Below, in pieces: positions 1 to 7,073 of a stretch of DNA of 20,481 nucleotides. Every line of letters begins with the position of its first letter. Within the stretch, counting starts at the first letter, position 1. Under the pieces are notes generated by a model that saw nothing but the letters and a program-made list of their open reading frames with translations, was not told the DNA's origin and made no database searches. The stretch covers positions 1-20,481 of the forward strand of contig JBDTRY010000044.1 in assembly GCA_039931435.1 (NCBI GenBank), written 5' to 3'. This DNA is from JBDTRY01 sp039931435 (GTDB lineage: Bacteria; Acidobacteriota; Thermoanaerobaculia; Gp7-AA8). The position numbers were made by a program, and so were the translations under genes.

Positions 1-21
1 GGTGAAGAAACTATGAGCGCC

Positions 22-124
22 GTCATCCCGAGCGAGAGCGAGGGACCCCAGTGGATGGGGGGCACGATCCCTGGGGCGCTTGCCACCCGCCCCTCTGGGG
101 TTCCTCGCTCACGCTCGGAATGAC
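22..124. repeat. Long inverted-repeat element (REP/MITE-like), copy 1
   Basis: The left arm at 22-50 begins GTCATCCCGAGCGAGAGCGA. The right arm at 96-124 is its reverse complement over 29 bases with three mismatches. About 45 bases separate the arms. The arm end GTCATYCYGA is shared with the elements at 212-277 and 6865-6977, so this is a dispersed family. No transposase is nearby, which fits a non-autonomous or REP-type element. It lies downstream of the prolyl oligopeptidase stop and could form a strong hairpin in a read-through transcript. Confidence 0.75.
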
Positions 125-211
125 GCGTTTGCGAGGCATTACTTGGAGAATCTTCAGAGCCGAAGTCACATGACTCCATGTGAGTTTCTTACAAGCGAGG
201 GCACAGCGCGG

Positions 212-277
212 GCAACGATGGCACTATACGAGCGGGACATCCCTTCTCGCTTCGCTCGTTCGGGATGACATCGTTGC
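212..277. repeat. Hairpin element related to the GTCATCC repeat family, copy 2
   Basis: The outer arms GCAACGATG (212-220) and CATCGTTGC (269-277) pair perfectly over 9 bases. Inside, CATCCC (238-243) pairs with GGGATG (262-267). Read on the minus strand, 269 down to about 241 gives GTCATCCCGAACGAGCGAAG, which resembles the arms of the other two elements. It may be a decayed or half copy of the same family. Confidence 0.5.
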
Positions 278-318
278 GCTTCGCATCTCCGTTTCATTAG
301 AGGCTAAAGCGAAGGCTC

Positions 319-2502
319 TCAACTCACGCCCAGTTCGTAAAAGACGAAGGTCCAGATATCGGCCCACTCCGCGATCAATTTCGAGACCGGCTTGCCCGCG
401 CCGCCGAAGCTGCCGGAGGCGTGGCCCGCTTTGGAATCGATGCGGATGAGTATCGGGGCCGGGCCTCCCTGTGCCTCCTGAAGGGTCGCGGCGAACTTCT
501 TGGCCGGGCCGGGATCGACCCGATCATCCGTATCTGCCGTGGTAATCAGCGCAGGAGGATACTTTGTGCCCTTCTTCACGTTGTGCAGTGGTGAGTAGGC
601 GTAAAGAAATTTGAACTGTTCTGGATTTTCCGATGAGCCATATTCCGGAATCCAGAACCGCGCCACTGTGAACAGGTGATACCGCAGCATGTCCACGACC
701 GGCACCTGCACCACCACCACCCCGAACAGGTCCGGGTGCTGCACGAGAGATGCGGCGGCCAGCAGTCCGCCGTTGCTACGGCCACTTGCCGCCAGCCTCT
801 TGCGGGACGTATAGCCCTCGGACACCAACCACTGCGCAGCCGCCGCAAAATCATCGAACACGTTCTGTTTCTTCTCGAGCATCCCCGCCTCATGCCAGGC
901 CTCGCCGTACTCGGAGCCACCGCGAAGGTTGGCCACGGCGAAGATGCCCCCTCGCTCCATGAAGTAGAAGTGCACGGGATTGAAGGCCGGAGTCATGGCG
1001 ATGTTGAAACCGCCGTACCCGTAAAGAAATACCGGCGTATCGGAACTTTTCTTCAAGCCCTTCCGGTGGCTGAGGAACATCGATACCTTCGTGCCGTCCT
1101 TCGAGGGGTACCAGACCTGCTCGGTCTCGTACCCAGAGGGATCGAACGGAGGTTTGCTCTGGCTGAAAGCAGTGAGCGTCCCCTGCTGCACGTCGTACCG
1201 ATACTGGGTCGGCGATTGAATGAAGGAGTCGTAGCCAATATAAAGATCGTTGCCGTCGGTCTCCCCGTTCATGGCCGTGACCGATCCCAGACCTGGAAGC
1301 GGAACGGCGGAGAGCGCCGTCCCGTCACGACCGAACACTTTCAGAACCGAGGTGGCGTTGTGAAGGTAATGGGCCACGATACGGCCGCCGGCGATCTCGA
1401 TACTGTCAAGCGTATCGGCTGACTGAGGGACGACTTCGCGCTGCGTCCCGCTTCTGAGATCGACGGCGATGACGCGCTGCCTGGCGGCGCCGTCGTTGGT
1501 GCGAACGTAGAGTTCATGGTCGATCACATCAGAGGGCTCGTAAATGTGGGCGAAGCCGGTGAAAAGAGGCTTGAACTGCGCATCGCCTGCCTGGCGGTCG
1601 GAGAAATAGATCTCGCTGTTGTCGCTGCTGCCATTGTGGGCGGTGATGATGAGATAGCGGCCGTCGTGTGAAATGTCGCCGTCAAAGGTCACTTCGCGTT
1701 CCCGCGGCCTGGAGTAAATGAGCTTGTCCGCGGATTGATTCGATCCGATGAGGTGGTACATGAGCTTGGAAAAGTAATGCTCTTCACCCGCCTGAACGGT
1801 GCCCGGTTGCGAGTAGCGGTTGTAGAAGAATCCCTTGCTGTCGGGAGTCCAGGTGAGGTCGGTGAATTTCGCCCACGCCAACTTGTCGGACAGATCCTTT
1901 CCGCTCCTGATGTCCCGGACGTAGACTTCCTCCCAGTCGCTGCCGCTGCGTGAGATCGAATAGGCCAAAAGGTTGGCGTCGTCGCTGACGGAGAAAACCT
2001 TCACCGCCACCGTACCGTCCGCCGACAGTGAGTTCGGGTCGAGCAGCGCGCGAGGTGATCCCTCTGCTCCTTGTTGGACGTAGAACACAGGCTGATCCTG
2101 GAGCCCTTCATTTCTTGAATAGAAAACCAGATTCTTTTTCCTGAACGGAGTGGAATCGTGCGCGAAGTCGAACAGCTCCCGCAGGCGATCCTTGATTACC
2201 GCGCGTTCCGGGCGATCCAGGAATTGCTCGGTGAGGGCATTTTCTTCACGGGCCCACTGCTGCGTAGCGGGAGACTGATGGTCCTCCAGCGTCCGGTAGG
2301 GGTCGGCCACGTTCGTTCCGAAATAGTCGTCGACGACATCGGATCGGGGCGCGGCAGGGTACGCAGGCGTCGTCATTGTGGCGGATGGTCCGGCGATGCT
2401 CTTTCCGCTGTCGGGAGCAGTTGGGGCCACTTCGGGCAACCTCACGCAGGAAGCCGCAACCATAGCAAAAGCCGCAAAAGGCAGCACGATTGATTTGAAC
2501 AT
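319..2502 (-). CDS. Prolyl oligopeptidase (S9A family) lipoprotein
   Basis: A 727-residue serine peptidase expected to cut peptides after proline. The order fits family S9A: an N-terminal export signal, a beta-propeller domain (roughly residues 50-460) and a C-terminal alpha/beta hydrolase domain. The nucleophile Ser576 lies in ASGRSNGGLL. Asp659 (DTDDRV) and His694 (KAGHASG) complete the triad. Arg661 and Trp617 match substrate-pocket residues known from porcine POP. The N-terminus MFKSIVLPFAAFAMVAASC has a lipobox with Cys19, so attachment to a membrane facing the periplasm is likely. The ATG at 2502 was chosen because GGAGGA stands just upstream and the signal peptide starts there. The frame stays open further upstream, but only as antisense to the RNB gene. 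It is divergent from that gene, 69 bases away. Identification is strong; the exact substrate is unknown. Confidence 0.93.
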   Translation of the reverse strand: MFKSIVLPFAAFAMVAASCVRLPEVAPTAPDSGKSIAGPSATMTTPAYPAAPRSDVVDDYFGTNVADPYRTLEDHQSPATQQWAREENALTEQFLDRPERAVIKDRLRELFDFAHDSTPFRKKNLVFYSRNEGLQDQPVFYVQQGAEGSPRALLDPNSLSADGTVAVKVFSVSDDANLLAYSISRSGSDWEEVYVRDIRSGKDLSDKLAWAKFTDLTWTPDSKGFFYNRYSQPGTVQAGEEHYFSKLMYHLIGSNQSADKLIYSRPREREVTFDGDISHDGRYLIITAHNGSSDNSEIYFSDRQAGDAQFKPLFTGFAHIYEPSDVIDHELYVRTNDGAARQRVIAVDLRSGTQREVVPQSADTLDSIEIAGGRIVAHYLHNATSVLKVFGRDGTALSAVPLPGLGSVTAMNGETDGNDLYIGYDSFIQSPTQYRYDVQQGTLTAFSQSKPPFDPSGYETEQVWYPSKDGTKVSMFLSHRKGLKKSSDTPVFLYGYGGFNIAMTPAFNPVHFYFMERGGIFAVANLRGGSEYGEAWHEAGMLEKKQNVFDDFAAAAQWLVSEGYTSRKRLAASGRSNGGLLAAASLVQHPDLFGVVVVQVPVVDMLRYHLFTVARFWIPEYGSSENPEQFKFLYAYSPLHNVKKGTKYPPALITTADTDDRVDPGPAKKFAATLQEAQGGPAPILIRIDSKAGHASGSFGGAGKPVSKLIAEWADIWTFVFYELGVS

Positions 2503-2571
2503 GAGTCCTCCGTACCCGACCACCAACAACGTTCGGCCCCCGGAATCATCCATGGACGGAGTTTTGCTACA

Positions 2572-4050
2572 GTGCCCGACATGAACGAATCTGACCGTCA
2601 CCATTTCGACCTCGATGAATTCGCCCGGCAGGCCATGATCGATCGGGACATGCTCCCGGATTTCTCGACAGACGTGAACGAGGAGCTGAGCGGCATCCAG
2701 AGTGCGCCGGCGCCGGACCCGGACCTCCGCGATCTTCGGCAACTGCTCTGGTGCTCGATCGACAACGACGACTCGCGCGATCTGGACCAGCTCTCTGTCG
2801 CCGAGCAACTCCCGGCCGGACAGGTGCGCATTTACGTCGCCGTGGCCGACGTCGACGGCGTGGTGAAGAAGGGCACGGCCATCGACGATCACGCCCGCCA
2901 CAACACCACTTCTGTCTATACCGCCGCCCGCATCTTTCCCATGCTGCCCGAGAAACTCTCCACGGACATCACCTCGCTGAATCAGGACGAGGAACGTCAG
3001 GCCATGGTGTCGGAGATGGTCGTGAACGAGGATGGAACGGTGGCAAGCTCCGAGATCTATCGCGCTCTGGTCTTCAACCGCGCCAAACTTGCCTACAACG
3101 CCGTGGATGCCTGGCTGGACGGTCGGAGCGAAGCGCCAGCGCCTCTGGCCGCGATCAGGGGGCTCGATGAAAACATTCGCCTCCAGAGCAGCGTGGCCCA
3201 GAAGATGCGCGAGCGCCGCCATGAGCTCGGCGCCCTCGATCTCGAAACCATCGAACCGCGCGCCGTACGCAAGGACGGCAGGATCGTGGACCTGGAACTC
3301 GACCTGAAGAACGAGCCCAAGGAGTTGATCGAGGATTTCATGATCGCCGCCAACGGCGCCGCGGCCAGATTTCTGGAGTCGCGCAAGTTCGCTTCGTTGC
3401 GTCGCGTCGTGCGCGTACCGAAACGCTGGGACAGGATCGTGGCCGTGGCCGAAGAGTACGGCGAGCACCTCCCTGCCGATCCGGACGCTTCGGCGCTCGA
3501 GGAGTTTCTTCTGCGCCGGCGGAAAGCGGACGCTCTCCGATTCCCCGATCTGTCACTGACCATCGTAAAACTCCTCGGGTCCGGCGAATACGTCGTCACC
3601 ATTCCCGGCTCAGAACCGGTCGGCCACTTCGGCCTGGCGGTGCGCGACTACAGCCATTCCACCGCCCCCAACCGCCGCTTTCCCGACCTGATCACGCACC
3701 GCCTTCTGAAAGCAGCGCTGGCCGGGGACAAGCCACCGTATTCGATCGACGAACTTCGCCAGCTGGCCGAGCACTGCACGGAAAAAGAGGACGACGCGGC
3801 GAAGGTCGAGCGGCTGGTGGCCAAGTCCGCGGCGGCGGTTCTTCTTGCACCCAGAATCAATGAACGTTTCGATGGTGTCGTTACCGGCGCTTCGGAAAAG
3901 GGAACCTGGGTGCGCATCTTTCGACCACCAGTTGAGGGGAAGATCATCCACGGATGGGAGGGGCTCGACGTCGGTGACAAGGCGCGTGTGAAACTCGTCG
4001 GTACGAATCCGGAGAAGGGCTTCATCGATTTCGTGCGTACTGGAAAGTAG
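2572..4050 (+). CDS. RNB-domain ribonuclease (RNase II/R superfamily, compact form)
   Basis: A 492-residue protein with an RNB exoribonuclease domain, expected to degrade RNA 3'-to-5' in the cytoplasm. The acidic metal cluster is at WCSIDNDDSRDLDQL (Asp64, Asp70, Asp72). RNase II has a fourth Asp in this cluster, and here Gln73 takes its place. The conserved arginine region is STAPNRRFPDLITHRLLKAA (from about residue 364). The end (roughly residues 430-492, with VVTGASEKGTWVRI) looks like a short S1-type RNA-binding domain. It is shorter than E. coli RNase II or RNase R and lacks their N-terminal cold-shock domains. The GTG start at 2572 has GGACGGAG about 10 bases upstream; ATG at 2581 is the alternative. 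Family assignment is firm. Calling it rnb or rnr would over-reach. Confidence 0.9.
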   Translation: MPDMNESDRHHFDLDEFARQAMIDRDMLPDFSTDVNEELSGIQSAPAPDPDLRDLRQLLWCSIDNDDSRDLDQLSVAEQLPAGQVRIYVAVADVDGVVKKGTAIDDHARHNTTSVYTAARIFPMLPEKLSTDITSLNQDEERQAMVSEMVVNEDGTVASSEIYRALVFNRAKLAYNAVDAWLDGRSEAPAPLAAIRGLDENIRLQSSVAQKMRERRHELGALDLETIEPRAVRKDGRIVDLELDLKNEPKELIEDFMIAANGAAARFLESRKFASLRRVVRVPKRWDRIVAVAEEYGEHLPADPDASALEEFLLRRRKADALRFPDLSLTIVKLLGSGEYVVTIPGSEPVGHFGLAVRDYSHSTAPNRRFPDLITHRLLKAALAGDKPPYSIDELRQLAEHCTEKEDDAAKVERLVAKSAAAVLLAPRINERFDGVVTGASEKGTWVRIFRPPVEGKIIHGWEGLDVGDKARVKLVGTNPEKGFIDFVRTGK

Positions 4051-4163
4051 CGGGCAGCGCCTTGCTGGCAATCCGGATCAGTCGCCTCGCCGCTCGTTCG
4101 ACGCGCCGCTGTGATAAATAGGCGTTCCACATCCGGCACACCGACCGATGGAGACCAGGCCCC

Positions 4164-5606
4164 ATGCGTCTGAAGCTCACTCTGTTCCTTCTGACAACGC
4201 TCACGTTCGTTTCCGTCAGCTGCACTGCTACAAGAGCGGTTCAGCCTTCCACCGCGCCGGCTCCCGCCGAGACGGCCGGACCTCTGACGCTTCCCTGGAA
4301 AACGGATCCCTACCCGTCCACGTACAGACCAATCCCCGCTCGACCAGTGATCATCCGTAACGCCACCATCCTCACCGCCGCCGGCCCCCGCATCGAGCAC
4401 GGATCAATTCTCGTGCGCGACGGGCGGATCGTGGCGGTGGGGACGAACCTCGAGGCACCGGCAGAGGCCATGACCATCGACGCTTCCGGCAAATGGGTAA
4501 CTCCGGGAGTGATCGATGCGCACTCTCACCTTGGTGTTTACGCCTCTCCGGAAGTTCAGGGACTGTCCGACGGAAACGAGGCTACCGATCCGAATACGGC
4601 TGAGGTCTGGGCGGAACATTCCGTCTGGCCGCAGGATCCTCAGTTCGCCCTTGCCCTTGCTGGCGGAGTGACCACCATGCAGATCCTGCCCGGCTCGGCG
4701 AATCTGTTCGGCGGGCGAAGTGTGACAGTGAAGAACGTACCCGCTCTCGATGTTTATGCGATGAAGTTTCCCGGGGCGCCCTATGGATTGAAGATGGCCT
4801 GCGGAGAAAATCCCAAGCGTGTGTACGGGAGCCGGAATCGAGCACCTTCTACGCGTATGGGGAACGTTGCCGGTTATCGCTCCGCCTGGATCAAGGCACA
4901 AAAATATCGCTGGGACTGGGAGCAGTACCTGCGAAAGGAGCAGGCCGGCGACAAGGATGCCAAACGGCCGGAACGCGATCTCGAAGAAGATACGCTGGCC
5001 GGCGTTCTGGACGGCGACATTCTCGTGCAGAACCACTGCTATCGCGCCGACGAGATGCAGACCATGATCGACATCTCCAGAGAGTTCGGTTATCGCGTCA
5101 CAGCCTTTCATCATGCCGTCGAGGCCTACAAGATTGCCGACGTCCTGGCCGCCAACCACATTTGCGCGGACGTCTGGGCGGACTGGTGGGGGTTCAAGAT
5201 GGAGGCCTTTGACGGCATCAGAGAAAACGCTGCCCTGGTGGAAAAGAGCGGAGGCTGCGTGGTCATTCACTCCGATTCAGCCGATGGAATTCAGCGCTTG
5301 AATCAGGAGGCTGCCAAAGCGATGGCAGCCGGCAATCGTATGGGCATGACCCTGCGCGAAGAAGATGTCATTCGCTGGATCACCATCAATCCGGCAACTT
5401 CTGTCGGAGTGGCAGCCCAGACCGGCTCTCTGGAGCCGGGGAAGATGGCTGATGTGGTGATATGGAGCGGCAATCCCTTCAGCGTCTATACCCGCGCCGA
5501 AAAAGTCTTCGTCGATGGCGCCCTGCTGTTCGACCGGCTCGATCCCCACCGCCAGCGATTGAAGGACTTCAGTCTGGGGAACGCGGGAATGGAGGGGAAT
5601 CGATGA
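4164..5606 (+). CDS. Amidohydrolase-family lipoprotein (intact metal site)
   Basis: A 480-residue member of the metal-dependent amidohydrolase superfamily, imidazolonepropionase-like branch. The signal MRLKLTLFLLTTLTFVSVSC carries a type II lipobox with Cys20. A small beta domain comes first (residues 61-116), then TPGVIDAHSHLG with the metal pair His120 and His122. Further likely ligands are Lys210 or Glu215 (GLKMACGENPKRVYG), His291 (NHCYRADEM), His316/His317 (FHHAVEAYK) and Asp371 (VIHSDSAD). The C-terminal strand motif GSLEPGKMADVVIWSGNP is typical of the family. The ATG at 4164 is preceded by GGAG about 10 bases upstream. Its last bases overlap the next gene (ATGA), so the two are almost surely co-translated. 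The substrate cannot be read from the sequence. N-acyl amino acids or cyclic dipeptide derivatives are only guesses. Confidence 0.9.
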   Translation: MRLKLTLFLLTTLTFVSVSCTATRAVQPSTAPAPAETAGPLTLPWKTDPYPSTYRPIPARPVIIRNATILTAAGPRIEHGSILVRDGRIVAVGTNLEAPAEAMTIDASGKWVTPGVIDAHSHLGVYASPEVQGLSDGNEATDPNTAEVWAEHSVWPQDPQFALALAGGVTTMQILPGSANLFGGRSVTVKNVPALDVYAMKFPGAPYGLKMACGENPKRVYGSRNRAPSTRMGNVAGYRSAWIKAQKYRWDWEQYLRKEQAGDKDAKRPERDLEEDTLAGVLDGDILVQNHCYRADEMQTMIDISREFGYRVTAFHHAVEAYKIADVLAANHICADVWADWWGFKMEAFDGIRENAALVEKSGGCVVIHSDSADGIQRLNQEAAKAMAAGNRMGMTLREEDVIRWITINPATSVGVAAQTGSLEPGKMADVVIWSGNPFSVYTRAEKVFVDGALLFDRLDPHRQRLKDFSLGNAGMEGNR

Positions 5607-6847
5607 AACGCGCCGGCATCCACGTGCTGCTCGCTCTGCTGACCACCATCTCCCTTCACGCGGAGACAGTAGCCATCACCGGCGCTGTCGTGCACACGAT
5701 GGGCCCCCAGGGAACGATTGAAGATGGCACTGTTGTGATTTCAGACGGACGCATCAGTGCAGTCGGTAGCAGTGTGTCCATTCCTTCAGGAGCTCGCCGC
5801 ATCGATGCACACGGCAGGATTGTCACCCCGGGTCTTTTCAATTCTCTGACGACGCTGGGAATCGTGGAAGTGTCAGCGGTCGAGGAGTCGTCAGACGAAG
5901 CGGTAAAGGATGATCGCATCACGGCGGCGTTCGACGTTCGGGATGCCATCAACCCGAACTCCACCCTCATTCCCGTCAACCGCATCGAAGGATTGACCCG
6001 GGTCGTAGTGGCCCCCGATCCCGGCAACAGCGCCATCGCCGGGCAGGGAGCCGTGATCCATCTGGGGATGAACGGACCGCTCGTCATTCGGGCAAAGGTA
6101 GCAACCTTCGCCTCCCTCGGCGAAAAAGGCGCAGAGCTCAGCGGCGGAGCACGCGGCGCAGCGATGTTACGCCTCAGGGAAGCACTGCAGGATGCCCTCG
6201 ACTACGCCGCGAACCGGCAAGCCTTCGATCAGGGAAACCGGCGTCCTTACGCTCTGTCGAGGCTCGACCTGGAGTCGCTGATTCCCGTGGTTCGGGGCCA
6301 GCAGCCACTAGTGGTTCGCGTGCAGCGAGCGAGCGACATTCTCTCGGTCCTCCGTCTCGGGAACGAGTTCTCGTTGAAGCTGATTCTGGCCGGCGCCGAC
6401 GAAGGATGGAGTGTGGCCAGCGAAATCGCAGCGGCTGGCGTGCCGGTGCTCGTCAACCCGCTCGACGACCTCCCAATCAGTTTCGAGAGACTCGGAGCCA
6501 CGCTCGAAAACTCTGCCCGACTCGTGAAGGCGGGTGTCACGGTGGCCTTCATGACGGACGATGCTCACAATGCCCGCAACGTGCGTCAAGGTGCAGGGAA
6601 CGCCGTGGCTTACGGAATGCCGTGGGAGGCGGCCCTGGCGGCAATGACGTCCGTTCCCGCGCGCATCTGGGGGATAGCCTCGAGCTACGGAACTCTGGAA
6701 GCGGGCAAGGATGCCGACGTGGTGATCTGGGACGGCGATCCTCTGGAGCTGACCTCGTATCCCGAGGCGGTCTTCATCCGAGGAATCCAGATGCCGATGA
6801 CGAGCCGCCAGACCGAATTGCGCGACCGCTACAAGGATCTGAACTGA
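5603..6847 (+). CDS. Amidohydrolase-like secreted protein lacking the metal-binding histidines
   Basis: A 414-residue homologue of its upstream neighbour. MKRAGIHVLLALLTTISLHA is a cleavable signal peptide, and no lipobox cysteine is present. The fold markers remain: the N-terminal beta domain (VVISDGRISAVG), TPGLFNSLTTLG, and the C-terminal GTLEAGKDADVVIWDGDP. The catalytic histidines are gone. The HxH pair reads Leu82-Thr-Thr84, the HCYR position has Val240, and the FHH position has Ala263-Gly264. Only the late Asp (Asp319) is kept. It is therefore probably not an active metal hydrolase and may be a partner or scaffold of the first amidohydrolase. The start at ATG 5603 is set by GGAGGGG at 5591-5597 and by the ATGA overlap. 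The open frame further upstream lies inside the neighbour and is not used. Confidence 0.87.
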   Translation: MKRAGIHVLLALLTTISLHAETVAITGAVVHTMGPQGTIEDGTVVISDGRISAVGSSVSIPSGARRIDAHGRIVTPGLFNSLTTLGIVEVSAVEESSDEAVKDDRITAAFDVRDAINPNSTLIPVNRIEGLTRVVVAPDPGNSAIAGQGAVIHLGMNGPLVIRAKVATFASLGEKGAELSGGARGAAMLRLREALQDALDYAANRQAFDQGNRRPYALSRLDLESLIPVVRGQQPLVVRVQRASDILSVLRLGNEFSLKLILAGADEGWSVASEIAAAGVPVLVNPLDDLPISFERLGATLENSARLVKAGVTVAFMTDDAHNARNVRQGAGNAVAYGMPWEAALAAMTSVPARIWGIASSYGTLEAGKDADVVIWDGDPLELTSYPEAVFIRGIQMPMTSRQTELRDRYKDLN

Positions 6848-6864
6848 CATAGTTTTAAAGACGT

Positions 6865-6977
6865 GTCATCCTGAAGCGTCGAGCGAAGGATCTCTTCTAC
6901 CTCCCCCGTTGCTACGCGAGGAAGGGCACGATTCTCGTTTACGAGATCCTTCGGTCGCTTCACTTCCTCAGAATGAC
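6865..6977. repeat. Inverted-repeat element between convergent genes, copy 3
   Basis: The left arm at 6865-6894 begins GTCATCCTGAAGCGTCGAGC and ends AAGGATCTC. The right arm at 6943-6977 is an imperfect reverse complement, with a few extra bases (its complement begins GTCATTCTGAGGAAGTGAAG). About 48 bases separate the arms. It belongs to the same family as the element at 22-124. It sits between the ends of two convergent genes, where a strong bidirectional hairpin could help stop or stabilise both transcripts. That role is an inference. Nothing else is recognisable in 6848-7073. Confidence 0.72.
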
Positions 6978-7073
6978 AAGCGCGCTACAGTCCATGAACA
7001 ACGCCGGTTTCATTTCTCAGTTCTGAACGCATCATTCGAAATTCTCAATTCATCTTGCCCCGTGAGACCCCAA

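Larger units (their letters stand above)
1..318. other. Gene-free stretch with inverted-repeat elements
   Basis: No convincing coding sequence is present. The short open frames here have no ribosome binding site and run through inverted repeats. The stretch holds two repeat elements (22-124 and 212-277) and ends at the stop codon of the minus-strand prolyl oligopeptidase gene, so it is the downstream flank of that gene. The left edge of the window cuts whatever lies further left. Confidence 0.6.

Noticed and set aside
2503..3468. The prolyl oligopeptidase frame stays open for over 300 codons upstream on the minus strand.
   Set aside because: It lies antisense to the RNB gene and reads as GC-rich shadow sequence. 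The lipoprotein signal and GGAGGA fix the start at 2502.
4100..4120. TGTGATAAAT as an extended -10 element before the first amidohydrolase.
   Set aside because: No acceptable -35 box at the right distance; too weak to list as a promoter.
3610..4400. Minus-strand open frames across the end of the RNB gene and the start of the amidohydrolase gene.
   Set aside because: No ribosome binding site, composition typical of antisense frames, and both sense genes have clear family motifs.
5462..5602. N-terminal extension of the second amidohydrolase-like gene.
   Set aside because: The extra 47 codons overlap the first amidohydrolase in another frame, while GGAGGGG and a signal peptide support ATG 5603.
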